Of a stretch of 64,000 bases of DNA, positions 31,738 through 44,984 are shown one piece after another. Origin of the DNA: Capsicum annuum (taxonomy: Eukaryota > Streptophyta > Magnoliopsida > Solanales > Solanaceae); contig NC_061121.1 in NCBI RefSeq assembly GCF_002878395.1, forward strand, positions 48,084,713 through 48,148,712, given 5' to 3'. The translations under genes and the position numbers were made by a program. Under the pieces are notes generated by a model that saw only the letters and a list, made by a program, of their open reading frames with translations, was not told the DNA's origin and made no database searches. Each line of letters opens with the position of its first letter. The stretch's first letter is position 1.

Positions 31738-34325
31738 TAATTTCTCCGTCCGCCCAAAAATTGTTGTCTACTATTGATGTAACGGTCCTTTCTATCGTTA
31801 TAGGTGAGTCAATTATGAAAAAATTATAGTTAATATTTTTTTCCGAATTAAAAGTTTAAAATTTCAGGCTAGGCTAGCTTTAGACAAAATATGAGTGAGG
31901 TATGGTTTAGGGCAGTCCAAAAATGGATTGGATAAATGTGATTAAATTTAGCTTGATTTTGTATTATCTAACACGATAAGAAATCTCCAAGAATTTTTAG
32001 ATTTGAAATCGTGAGCGTAGAACTTCAAATATTGAACTTGACACTAAGGGGTTAGTTTGAAATATTATGGTTTGAAAGTGTGTTGCGAAAAAGGGAAAAT
32101 TGAAAGAATTTCCAAGCTTCTTCCTCGCCACTCCCTCTATGGCGGGTGGTGTTGTCACTATTGCAGAAAAATTGCTGCTATAGCGAAAGTCAAAGTAGGT
32201 CAATCCCACTAGCGGGATTAGGTAGCTATAGCAAGATATATCACCGTTAATACAAAATTGATTTTAAAAAAGATTTATTATTCTAAACTCATTTTTGGGA
32301 AAGGTTTTAGGCAATTTTGACGATTTTTGTTAGGTTTCCATCGATTTTCTTCATAAAGGCAAGTAAGTTATCCTGATTAACTAGTATTTTAGTTAACCTT
32401 AGAATCACTAGTATATATATTTTGGGGAGAGTTTAAGCTTGATTTAGTGGGTCTTCTGGTATAAGGGGATAAATTATGTGTTAAATATTTGAATTTTAGT
32501 TATTAATCATTAATTTACTCTTTCATGACAATAATTCAATGTGGTATCCATGAAATTGGTAGGTTTAGGGTGAATTATTATAGAAAAGTAATAGAATGAG
32601 GGAATGATTATGAAATTGGTCTTGGGGTTTGGGATTAGGTTATAATCCAACATGATAGGATCATTTGCTTGATTATAAGGTATGTTCATATTTATAGACT
32701 ACAACCAAGCAAAAATTATATGAAAAGGCAAAACTCAGACTTAATAGAGTGGTGGAAGCTTGGATTGAGGTAGGTGATGGTTATAATATAGTTGAAATTC
32801 AATTTTTTTTATGTGTGAATGATAACTAATTTTTAGTAATGTTACTACAATGAATGTTCAGGGAAAGTGAATGACTCTTTGATATCCTAAGTGTTAATCG
32901 CATGCAATGAACTTATATAAAAGCTTGTTTGATTTTACAAGTGTTGTTTTGTTATCATTGTATTTATAATTGATGTGATATTTATCATTATTGTGGAATG
33001 TATCAATATTTGAATATCTCCACAAAACTAGCTGATATATGATTGGCGGACATTTGATGTCTATGATTTGGTACATAGATAAAAGCTTGTCCCCTGCAGG
33101 TCAGGAGTAATGGGTACATACGTAAGACCCTTAGCATGTATGTACAATATATAGGTGAGTGTGACAGTTCCTTGAGTGAACCAAAAATTATATATTTTTC
33201 TTGATTATATTATTTCCTTGAGCAAACCAGGCTTAATTGTTGTCATTATATATTGGTTCCTTGAGTGAATCAGGTTACGTGCTTAGTTGATGGTGATTCT
33301 TTTTAATCTAAATCAAGATACATGATAGTTTCTATTGTTATTGTTCTTAGGGATCCTTGAGTAGTCTAAATTAATTGTAAATTATGACGTAACTTTGTGT
33401 TTTCTTTTACTTAGGTATTTGGAACATGAATTATAAAATAGTTGTGTCGTGAATGTTGACTTGGAGTCTTATTGATTTTCTTAATTGAATCAAATTTTTA
33501 TTCTTGTTGACTCATATTGATTAAATTTCATGTTGTACTTTTTAACACGATTAAGCATTTGAACTTGAATATATTTGCATAATAGGATTCATGGTTGTCT
33601 TGTAGGTTTATGTTTTAATTATGTGTCCATATTTTTCATTTTGGATTGATCGATAACCCTACCGACACACAACTTTCTTGTGTGCTGATACTATACATGC
33701 TTTTTTTCTTGAGTGTTGTGACTGTTTCGAGACCACAGCTATGATTCATACCGCATTCAAACTCAAATTTGAGCTGTATCATTCAGGCTAGCATGGGATC
33801 ATCTACTATTTTCTAGTCCATTATTTAGAACTCTGATATTACATTTGGTTTTAGGGTTGCATTCTTGCTTTTTGACATTTTTTTTAGTTTTGATAGATAG
33901 CTTTCAGGTCCTAGGGGGTGGTTCTCACATTTTATTATATTTCTTACATACTTTATGATATTGAAAATTGATTTAATTCAATGGAATTTGTTTTGTTGCT
34001 TATTTTTGGCTAAGTGTTGGGTTGATGGTTTGGTCTAGTTTATTCTTCCACCTAAGATTTAGTGTGGATGCAACTCACAACGGATTTGGATTGTGACTAT
34101 TTACTTGGCACATATGTTAAGAAATGATAAATAATAGGGATAATTTTTTTGTGTTAACCTTTTAATATAATAAATTTAGAAAAATGAACAGAATGGTAAA
34201 TTGTATTTAACAACAAAGTACAATGGGTAAAAGGATAAATTATCTATTGTCTTTTCAAATTGGACAAGCATTGTTGGACATCTATTTTTAATATAGTGAA
34301 CAAATATTGTTTGATAGAGAGAGTA
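31738..34325. mobile_element. Stowaway-like MITE, split by a solo LTR
   Basis: The left piece (31,738-31,777) has the CTCCGTCCGCCCAAAAATTG end. The right piece (34,099-34,325) ends in complement with TACTCTCTCTATCAAACAAT. Inside are TTAAGAAATGATAAATAATA and AAATTGGACAAGCATTGTTG, familiar words of solanaceous 'CTCCCTCCGTCC' MITEs. Without the insert it would be about 265 bp. Confidence 0.75.
31778..34098 (+). mobile_element. old solo LTR inside the MITE
   Basis: It starts TGTAACGGTCCTTTCTATCG and ends GGATTTGGATTGTGACT, a decayed form of the common solanaceous GGGTCGTGACA end. The flanking 5-mers ATTGA and ATTTA agree at 4 of 5 positions. A GCTATAGCGAAAG/AGCTATAGCAAG word module lies at 32,150-32,250. 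No primer-binding site or polypurine tract adjoins it. Confidence 0.75.
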
Positions 34326-34326
34326 T

Positions 34327-34587
34327 TGTAACACCCCGAACTTCTAAAGTACGATTCAAACTGTCATTTAAATGTATATGGACCCAAATCCGATGATTTC
34401 TAATTGTAAATAGGTGTAAATACCATTTTCTTAGTTTGGGAGAGCTTTGTCTATAGATTAAGACCATAAGGAACCTCTAGCAAAAAGTTAAGTTGAAAGC
34501 TACCAATTGAATTTTCGTACAAGATTTCACTAGAGTCAACTTCAAATGAGCATAACTCATAGAATATGAATAATTTTATATGTCAAG
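34327..34587 (+). mobile_element. truncated LTR start
   Basis: It begins TGTAACACCCCGAACTTC beside the MITE end and continues about 260 bp with LTR-like text (CATAACTCATAGAATATGAA) before a TGTCACGACCC junction. Confidence 0.6.
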
Positions 34588-34900
34588 TGTCACGACCCAA
34601 ACTACCAGATCATGAGGCACCTATTCTTATCCAACTAGATAGGCGAACCCCTTACTCCCCCTTTAAGAAAACAAGCGAAAGTATTTAATTAAATAATGAA
34701 ACCAACTTTATTACAGAAAAACCCATGCAAAACAGTATGAAATTATAACTACCGAAGGAACTACATAAATAGGTACAAAAACTGCTACAGGAAAAATAAA
34801 ATTGGACACAACTTCCATCATTAGTGATAGGAGTGGGAGCTGCTGAAGGATCACTGCCGCAACAGTTAAGAAACCAACTCTGATACTTGCAAAGGACTAT
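34588..34900 (-). mobile_element. short LTR-element fragment with LTR-end and primer-site-like motifs
   Basis: On the minus strand it starts ATAGTCCTTTGCAAG then TATCAGAG (primer-site-like), contains a purine tract AAAGGGGGAGTAAGGGG, and ends TTTGGGTCGTGACA. It could be a collapsed internal region plus LTR end or a TRIM-like remnant. A 73-codon open frame here has no family features. Confidence 0.5.
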
Positions 34901-37623
34901 TGTCACGACCCGAGACTATACCCTCGTCATAACACAAGGTTAGAACCATAAGTGATGCCAAGATAACCCATGTACTAGCATACTGCTTGAACAACTAGTT
35001 TATAATGTAAATAAAATCTAAATTTGCTGAGCAGAAACATAATCATGAGAAAATCTTAATGAATATAATACTAATAAAGTTTACGACATGATAAAACTGA
35101 AGAAAGAACTTGAATTACATATCATGACTCTAACTGACTATCTATAAAACCTCTACTATATTGACTGTAGGTGGCCGGGACATGCCTCCCATTACCACAA
35201 ATCAATACATAACAACAATAACAATAAATTATATGAACTACAACTGACTAGAGTTTCTGAAATAGGAGAACTCATCACCTGCTAGCTGAATGTTGAGAAC
35301 TGTCTGACCCTGGTGTGTGGACTATATTTGGTACCTACATCATAAAGGAATGTATCCACAAATGCATATATGTGATCAGTACTTTGAATATACTGAGTAT
35401 ATGAGGATATGCACTAAATCATGGAAATATTTTAAATATGCTTTAAAATGAAGGATATAAGTTATTTGTCAAAACATGCATTTAAAACATGGTTCTATGT
35501 AAAAAATGATAATTCATAGTGATAATTGTAAGCTGGGAAGTGGTAAAATAGGAATACTGTATGTAAATCTCATATAAAGCTGAATAGATTGTAAAATCGT
35601 ATTGAGGATCATGTATAGATACTGGGCATGAAAACATAAACATATAAAACTAAGGATGCAAGACCAAGTAAATCATGTAATGAAATTATTTGAATATCTG
35701 AATAACTGAAATAATATGTAAAATTGACTGAATAAATACTAAAATCTGTCTACTTGATCAAGAAAACCTCAATTGAGATACCTGAATACTAACTGAAATT
35801 ATGGGATCTATCATGTAGCCGACATAAACCATGTGAGCTATTATGGAGTTCAACGTCTGATCCACATTGAGGAAGGTTGTTCTATCCTTTTCATAGTTCA
35901 ACGTCTGATCCACATTGAGGAAAGTTGTTCTATCCTTTTCATTAGAGTAGAACCTGAACTGGCGTGATCACTAAATTGAGCCAATATTAGGCAAGCCAGG
36001 ACACTCTCTGGAGAGGCCCTTAAACCTACGGTGGCATGTAGTTTCTACGAAAGTACAATTTGTTGAACCCACACTTCCCACTCAATTCTAAATCTTACTC
36101 TCAACTGAAATACACTAAAATACTAACTGCTACATACACTGATAATTGATAAGCTCAGGATATGATATTTTGAAAACAACAGTGTATGTAGAGTCTAAAG
36201 AGATCATAAAACTGTAAACTGATGGTGTTCATCATGGTCATACCAAATTGAGTATAACTATAAAATCATGATTGGAATGACATATTAATTGGAAGGACTG
36301 CAATGTAAGTAAACATATAGATATTGGGTGTTCATAACCTGCCAGCACTGAATGATTATAAAATTTAAAAACAACCCTTAAAACAGTGACATAAAGTCAT
36401 AATTCAAAGATCCAAAGTATGAAATATTTTGATAGTCTGATAAATTTCATGAATGTAAACATTAGAACGAGTTAACATTGGAAAAAATATCTTTTTTACT
36501 TAGTTTAAAGCATAATTTGATAATTTGACATGATTTTGACTAAACATGACATGGGCTTTTAGAATTTCAAACATATGGGGGCATGATTCACATCGGATAA
36601 ACTTATTAGCATAACTTGAATGTAAAATAAGTAATAAATATGGGTAAATTTCATAATTTTAATGGAAGATAATCACATATTAGAGTAAGTAACCCATTGT
36701 TGAAAATTCCACATACCTTAATTGTTTGCATCCTTGAAGAAGAAGAATGGAATTAGGACCTTGGTTTCTTGAATTGTTGAGAATAAACTTGAATTTTGAG
36801 TCTTAAGAGATGACTTAATGAAAAAACCCTAATCTTGATGTTCTTGGTAATGTAGAGGAATAATGGCGTTTAAAACCGATTATTAATAACTAATAACTCT
36901 TATTTGATGATTTAAATTATGGGGAGTAGGGTTTGAGGTGAGTAAAAGACCAAAATATCCCAAGGAAAATTAAATAAAATTGCAGAAATTTTCAGTTGAT
37001 GACTTAGTTGATAGCTTATCAACTAGTTGATGACTTATCAACCTAGTTGTCACCTTCTAGCTAGACTTGGACACTTTTGGTTAAGGACTATGATTTAATT
37101 GATAGCTTATTGGCTAAGTGATGGCTTATCAACCTAGTCGTTTCCTTTCCTAAGTGATGTAGGATATTTTCTGGTTAAGGCTGGCGATAAGGTTGATAGT
37201 TTGTCACTTAGTTGACTTCTTATCACTCAAGTCGTCACCTTGTTGACAGATGGGCACTCCTAAGTAAAATGAGTATAACCTTATATTCCTATATCTGATT
37301 AAGGTTAAATCAAATGAGTTGGAAAGAAGACTCGAAGATCTTCCATTTGATATATAGTAGCCCACATGAATCATTATATATTAGGAATTAGGCACGTTTA
37401 AATTGAACCCTTGTAAAACCGGATACTAAAAACTCAATCGATACAAGTGTTCTCAACTCCACTTTGCTCTAAGTGCTTCCCATGAACATTTTTTACCTTG
37501 ATAGCACTTCACATACTATGCAAATGATCATGACATATATATTCATATCTAAATATTTGGATGAGAGTTTACACACGTAGGAATGACTGTTCAAATTCTA
37601 GCCCAAAAATGTGGGGTGTTACA
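34901..37623 (-). mobile_element. long LTR, 2,723 bp
   Basis: Minus-strand reading starts TGTAACACCCCACATTTTTG and ends GGGTCGTGACA. Its start matches the LTR start at 39,608 (opposite orientation). A module of GTTGATGACTTATCAAC-like words fills about 36,990-37,250. A 48-bp unit is duplicated at 35,847-35,942 with one difference. Confidence 0.85.
35847..35942. repeat. 48-bp tandem duplication within the LTR
   Basis: AGTTCAACGTCTGATCCACA starts at 35847 and 35895. The two copies differ at one base. Confidence 0.95.
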
Positions 37624-39387
37624 TTATCTCCTCCTTGGAATCATTCATCCTTGAATGATGGGTAGAAACTTATTGAAGATTTAGAAGTATGGAATAATGT
37701 AGACATGACATGTCTACTTATGAAGGATATAACTGAGCTGAAATATTAAAACTTCTATGGTGAAACTGATTTGTGAGCTGACTTGACTTTATTGACTATA
37801 AGGAATTGATTTATGTTGGGAGTTTAGAACTCACTTGAAATGTTCATGATACAATCATACATACAGAACTGCGAAGTGATAACTAATGCAATAAAAATTC
37901 CAAGAGTTACTAAGGATGGAATAAAGTATGTAACTTCGCATTAAGGAACTATCCCTCAATAAGACACGTGTAGGAATCAAAAGAAAAAGGGCTTCATCGC
38001 ATCACCAAGTACATTATGTAAGAACGAATCATAATATAACGAGACTTAGGTCATACAGGGGGTATTACAATGTCTGAGCTGGAATACTTGGAAAATTGAT
38101 ATCATGCACTGAACACTTATGAACTAATTAGGACTGAATATCTAAATCGGAGACATGGTGCATGGACTGAATTGAATTTGCAATTTGCATGGATATGAAT
38201 ACATTACTTCTTGGAAAATCCATATTCATGAAACTTCAGATAGTAAGACTAGATGGAAAGATGGAAAACCATAGGTACTTATTTGTCTGATTGCCAAATC
38301 GAATTGCTGGACATACAAACTGAATTATATTAAAAGCTTAAACTCAATTGGAGTATTTCTTCAACACTCTTTGTAAAAAGCTGTAATAACATTATGGAGC
38401 AAAGAATTTTGGGAATGATCTGAATAAGACATTTGCATAAGGAATCACAACATGGATATAACTTTATAATCATGGACTATATGCCTAGAATACATAAGTT
38501 AGGATAAAATCACTTTGCCATAGGAAATACAGCTGCTAATTTTCAAGCTTAGACACACTTCTCAAATAATCCCTCAACTATACTTATCCTCTTAAATACT
38601 ATGCTCATTGATTTAACTTGTAATTCTCACATGGGCGTTGATAACTCCATCTACTAAAGTCTGAGATGAAATAAATTCTCTCACCATGTTTATGCCTACT
38701 CAAAGTCACAAAGGACCACACATAACACCATAATACTAGTGTAAACCATGGATTTAATAACCTATGTGTTTTCAGAGCTCTCATCTCAAGAATATTACTT
38801 TTACCACTTCAACAACTAAATTCAATATCTTACTAGGAATTCACTAACGCACAATGCATTTATCCATATATATACAAATGCGACGTTCAAGCCTGTCATT
38901 ATAGCCATATATAAGCTTTTGGTCAACCAACCCACCTAGGAACCTTTACCATATTTTCAAATATCTCTTATCAATAATAACTCCCATGCACTATACCCAA
39001 CTAAAAAAACACATAAAATTCTGAACTAACCATGACATATATCAAAACCTTTACCTCAATCTTCCTTCAACCTTATAGCCTTATATAAAATAAGAATACA
39101 ATAATTTTTCCTAAATAAGAAATATTTACTCTCTCCTTCTAAACTATTGATCATCAATATTTCATCAGGACTATCTTATCATTAAGGAAAGGTCACTAAA
39201 AGGTTAGAACATGAGGACCTGAAGCGTGAAAGAATAACTTTGACACTTATTTAAGGCCTAAGGAATAGAGTATCAAAACCATGAATTTATTAAAGAGATC
39301 TAAATCGAGAACATACATGACATAATGCAAATTTTCACTAGTCATTAAGGGTGCACCATGAGTTATGGGAACTGAGCATACTGTAAA
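37624..39387 (-). mobile_element. internal region of a non-coding long-LTR element
   Basis: A purine tract (minus: CCAAGGAGGAGATAA) adjoins the LTR at 37,623. No gag or pol residues are visible. About 38,100-38,290 is similar, in inverted orientation, to about 44,400-44,620 in the element at 39,608. It is cut at 39,387 by the family A gypsy LTR. Confidence 0.7.
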
Positions 39388-39607
39388 TGAAACACCCTGG
39401 GTTTTGACCCTTAGAATATTTCTTGGATTTATGGATCCTAAATATCATAAAACTTATGGGTCCCAATTGTATGATGGGGAATGATTGGTATGCTCTTTGT
39501 CGTATGCTAACCAGTGTTGGTTCATGGGTTGGACTGGTTTCTAGAGTGGGTACAACTTAGTGGGTATGATTTTTATGGTTGGTGATAGATCGTATGATTT
39601 GGATTTT

Positions 39608-42600
39608 TGTAACACCACAAATTTTTGGGCTAGTATTTGAACCATCATTCCTTCGTGTATAAGCTATAATCCAAATATTTATCATGTGAATGTACGTTTC
39701 ATGATCTTTATCCTCATGTTTGATGCTCTTTTGTGGTTAAAAATATTCATAAGAATTATTTAGAATAAAGTGAAGCTAAGATTCTTTGATTCGTCCAAAG
39801 TTTAGTATTTGATTCTACAAGGTAGACTTTTAAAGTGTATAAATTTTTATATACATTGAATTTTTTAGCTCAAGACACATCAAATTGTAGATAATTGAAT
39901 CAAATTTCCAATGATACCAATTTTTCCTTAATGTGATACCTGAGTGAAAAGTTATGGCATTTTTTGTGTAAGGCAGTATCCCAACGCAATTAGGGCGTGA
40001 CTCACCGGTCTCCCCGACAAGATAAGTGATACGATGTGTTGCTTTCCTCAGTGTGCTAACCAACACAATATTAAGCTAATTCACATGCTGCTTCAGTTCC
40101 TAAAGGATCTAGGCTCACTTTGGTCAATTCCCCTTACCTAAAATCATCAGTAACATATAATTTTAGGCCCTAAAAGTATTAGATACATTATTGTTCATCC
40201 TTTTCTCTCCAAGAAAACCCTATCCCCCTCAAGAACACCAAGAACTTTATTAAATTTTCTTTAAGAAAATCAAGAACCCAAGCTTCCTAATTCAATAACA
40301 TCAAGAAAAAGCTTCAAGAACATCATTAGAGATTCAAAGTTTAAGCTTTTACATCCAATTAATTAAATAAGGTTTGTGGGAGTTCATCCATGGGTCCCTT
40401 TCACCCATGGAGCCCAAAACCCATTTTCAAGTTCAAAGTTATGATCTTTACATGTTAATATGAATTATATCCATGAAATTTAATGAATTACGAGTATGTA
40501 ATCATGTTTGCAAATGATTTTCATTGAAATTGCCTTGATATGTTTGAATAGTGATTCTCACATATTAATCCTTAACCCATGTTTCTAATATTAAAATTTA
40601 TGTGATTCTCATGGTTTAACTACTCCCATGTTGTAACTCATGATCCCCATGTGGTTGATTTTAAGTTTCGAGTATATGTGTTTTTAAGTGGAATGAGCCA
40701 ATACATATTTTGAAGGTTATGATCTTTATAAGAAATCCCTAAGTGTGAATTGATTCGTGTAACCATGATATTTTCGCATGCTTGTTCATTCTCATACACA
40801 AGTTTATGTTCCCCATGTGTTTGATGAAATGTCCAAGTGATGTGTTTTTGAATAATCTATTCTTATTATGGTTTCAAAGTTATTTTGTGTCCCTATTGTT
40901 ATTGCTATCGAGTCTTGGGGGCTATTAATTCTCAAAATTTATCTATTTACCTACTTTTTAGTATCCTTAGAATGATTTTAGTTAAACCATGAGCATTAGT
41001 TTATTCCTCAGTTGTTATTACCGTAATGAGATTTATTAGAATTCATATTCTGTTAAACCTAACTTAGTTCAGTAATCCAAGTTAGTTCAGATGAGAGTAG
41101 GATTTAGCAGCGACCGAACCTAGGGATAGGGGCTCACCTGTAAGTAGAGGGTGTAACATTTAGTAGCAATCTCTATGTTCCAGAACTATGTAGCCAACAT
41201 AGGTTTTAGATATTAAGCTGCCAGTTGAGGGTTGACACATATCTTACTAGAGCACCTGCTAATTGAGGGTGACTCTTTAGTCCTTCGAGACTTCACTTTA
41301 GTGGATCCACATAACTATTGTTCATACCCATGGCATGGTACTGACACTCTTCCAATTGGGGTTACAAGTTGGACCCCAATTAGTGCAAATTAGGGAATGT
41401 CGGTTAGATGATACCTCCTATAGTCTCAGTTTGATATTAGTTCAGATTTTAGTTTTAGGTTTGCTTGACCATAGCATACGATCATCAATTATTTATTTAT
41501 CAGTATTTCAGTATCTTAGTTTACAGACGATATCTGAATCTTGTTGTTATGATTGGTCATGTATTCTCAGATATTATAGTTTTCATACATTCATGCTTAG
41601 TCATCTCATGTTGTTCAGTTAGTCCTTATCTCATAGGCACGGTACTCCACTATTTTAGTTCAATTATTCAGATTAAGTTTAGTTCAGTGTTACATGATCA
41701 GCATTCAGTCATCAGCTATTTAGTGGTTGGATATCAATAGTTCGTATTCTTATATCAACTACTTAGTGCATAGGCGCTAGTTGTCCTTTTTCTTAGATTT
41801 CACTCACCTCGTCACCCAGGTGCCAGTTATTCAGTTAATTAGATCATTTCATCACATATAGGTTTATTTTTGAATATTCACGTATTCATATTTTACCGTA
41901 TCCTAGCTTTGGTGCTACTTATCTTATAAAAGAAAAGTTTTAAGAAACTAAGTATCGTGATTCACTATCTTATCAGATTATGTTTGTTACCAATGTTTTA
42001 AGATGTTTTTAGCTTTCAGTTTACTCCAGCCTATTGGTGAGTCTACTCACACTTAGCATGCATGCTTTAATATTTCATATATATAATTAGTTTTACTTGC
42101 ATTTTTCCCCAATTACTCAGTATATTCCAGAAGTACTGATCCACATATACATCTGTGTGGATACATTATTTCATAATATAGATACTATTTGTAGCCCACA
42201 CATGATGATTAGACTATTGCAGTTTCCAGCCAGTAGGTGATGAGTTCTCTTATTTTGGGAACTCCAGACAGTTTTAGTTCATGTACTATTCATTTATTTT
42301 CATATGTACTGATTAGTGGTAGTTGGAGGCATGTTCTAGCTATCTATAATTAGTATAGTAGAGGTTTCATAGATGTTACTCAGAGTCAGTCATGTAAATC
42401 AGTTCTTTCCTCAGATTTATCAGATTGTAAAACATCATCAGTTATATACTATTTCAGATTATCAGTATGATTATGTTTTCTCCTAGCATAACTTGTTATT
42501 TAATGTATTATAACTTAGTTACTTAATAGTACGGCAGTTTATAGGTTACTTAAGATCACTTGTGTTTCCTAGTAATGTCTGGCATCCAGGGTGTACTCCC

Positions 42601-42611
42601 GAGGCATTACA
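39608..42611 (+). mobile_element. 5' LTR of the LARD-like element
   Basis: It starts TGTAACACCACAAATTTTTG and ends CTCCCGAGGCATTACA. Short open frames around 41,335-41,740 fall in a TCAGTT-rich stretch and have no family features. Confidence 0.88.
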
Positions 42612-42614
42612 AAC

Positions 42615-42627
42615 TTGGTATTAGAGC
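42615..42627 (+). other. primer-binding site of the LARD-like element
   Basis: TTGGTATTAGAGC lies three bases past the LTR end. It is an initiator-Met type site with one change. Confidence 0.8.
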
Positions 42628-44984
42628 CCAAAGTTCAAGTGTCCTAGGGTGTCTATGAAGTCGTGTCTAGTAGAGTCTTGCAGAATTGTACGGAGATGTT
42701 CATACTTTTTTTTGAGAGGTTACAAGGCTTTTAAGAAATATTTCCCTTCTTTAATGTCTCAAATCGTGTAGTAGAAGTGTCCGCTACAAAATTTATATAG
42801 ATTCTCATCTTGCTCCATTAATGCAAACTCTGCCTTAGTTTTGAGGCAATAGAAACTGTCAAGCTCAAATTCCTACAGATAAAGTTTCCTCAGATAGTCC
42901 CCTTAGATAGTTATGGGATTACAGACAGGCTCAAAAGCATCCCATCAATGCCTTTATGTTCAAAAGTTTTAAATATTTCATTTATGTTCATGAAAATCCT
43001 ACGTTGAGTTAAAGTTATATGTGATTTTAGATCTCTTCTCAGAATCCTTTGATGGTATATGATCTTGATTTAGAAGCGTCAACCCAGAAGTTTAGCAGTA
43101 GTAGAGTTGGGATAGTGTTATCTAGATTAAACAGATTATGTATCCGTGGGGCTAGTTGTATGAAAGTAAATCAGTAGGCTTTAATAGTTTATGCAAGAAT
43201 TTAAGTTTATTAATTTGAAATTAAGTATGATGTTGTATGTATAATCTAAAGGAGTACCCATGGTAATATGGGATTATAGTATTTCTAAGTTCTTAAAGTA
43301 TGGGTTTGTACATAGTGTTCTTGAGTTGCTAAGTGTAAATGAAGCTAGTAATATAGTATGCAATATTCTTACCAGCTAAGGTATGGGCAATAGAAAGTTA
43401 ACAGATGTATTTCAGAAGGAAGTATTAGCAGTGGGTTTTATACTTTCAGATTCAGTCTTTTAGGGTGAGTTTAGTTTATGTGTCTTGTTATATCGAGCTC
43501 TAGAGTAATATAGTTGCAGTTCAGTTAAGAGTTATAAAAAGGGTCCTATAGACTTAGATGATGGCTTTAGCTAAGGGGGAGATGATTGAACAAGTAACCA
43601 AGCCAGGCTCTCAGATCCTAGTAGTGATGCTAGTATGTGTAGAAAAGCAGTAAGTGAGGATGATTCCAAACCCATTCTTATCTCAGTGCAAAGTTTTTCA
43701 GTCTTCACAATATCTACTCATTCCTTACAAGTAAGCTCCATGATCATAACTCATATTCAATCACTTTTCATAGAATCATATATGCTTCTAGTTCCTAGTA
43801 TGAGGAGTTCCATCTCACTAAGCAGTACGAATCATGTTCTAGGAAATTACGAACTCCAAACTTAGGTCATGCAGGTCATGACTTATGCACTCATGTTTCA
43901 TAGTATGTTCAGATCCAGATACTCATGCTACACTCCTAATGATCAACGAAATTTAGTTTATGTCATGTATGTCCTCAGATTAGATCTCTTTGATGAATCC
44001 ATGATATTGACACTCTATTCCTCAGGCCTCATTTAAGTGTCAAGTTACGTATAGTGTTCTTTCAGGCTACAGGTCCTTATGATATAATCTTTCAATGACC
44101 TCTCTTTAATATTAGGATAGTGATGATGAGAATTGTTTAGATGGGATAGAGTAAGTTTTCCTTGTATTCATGGTTTATACTATATTTTAGTGTTATGTGT
44201 GCACTTTGTAGGTTCAAGTAGGCTCAAACATAGTGAGAGGATTTAGTTCAGCTCAGACTTCAATAGATAGAGTTATCAATGCCCATGTGAATAATTTAAG
44301 TATCCCTAAGCGTACCATAGTTTCAAAGTGGAATGTATAGTTGAGTATAAGCTTTTAGTATAGTTAAGTTTGTATAGTCAGTAATCCAGTCTAGCAGTCA
44401 TACAGACAAGTTTCTATGGGTTTTCCATTTTTCCATCTAGTCATACTATCCGTAATCTCATGAATATAGCTATTCCAATAGGTAGTTTGCTCGCATCCAT
44501 GTAATATTTTGAATTCATCTCAGTTCATGCATTATGCATTAGTCTTAAATTCTGGATATTCAACCATGATTCAGATCATAAGTGTCCCATGCATTATCTC
44601 AGTCTTTCCTTAGTATTTTAGCCAAGTCAGTATTATTTGGGGGATGAAGTATCCCAAAGGGGGAGATGTATTGTAATACCCCGAGTATTCATGTCCTAAA
44701 CCTTTTAGTTTTTCTTCAAGAAATAAGATCCAGCTTGAAGTAATGGTTACTCATCAATTGAGTCTCTTGTTTTTATCTCAGCCTTATAATCAATCACATG
44801 TCATTGCATGCATTTAAGAAATCAGTTCAGCTTATAATATTTAGTTCATATATCATGTTTCAGAATCAGTTATGCAATCATGTTTTTAGTCATGCATGTT
44901 CAGAATATGATCTCAGTTACCTTCATATAGTACTCTTATTCTAACCAGCCTCATTCAAGGATAAAGTTCCCAAGGGGGAGATAA
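42628..44984 (+). mobile_element. internal region of the LARD-like element, non-coding
   Basis: No open frame longer than 76 codons and no retroelement motif was seen. It ends in the polypurine tract CAAGGGGGAGATAA (44,971-44,984). A second tract, CCCAAAGGGGGAGATG followed by TATTGTAATACCCCGAG, lies at about 44,656-44,690 and looks like a relic of an LTR boundary. Confidence 0.75.

Noticed and set aside
34685..34906. 73-codon Cys/Ser-rich minus-strand frame resembling a small secreted protein
   Set aside because: It overlaps primer-site-like sequence and an LTR junction, has no clear signal cleavage pattern and no paralogue here.
41335..41740. Two overlapping 91-95-codon frames in the LTR of the LARD-like element
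   Set aside because: They fall in a TCAGTT-rich LTR stretch and have no retroelement or host motif. The matching 3' LTR region does not preserve the frames.
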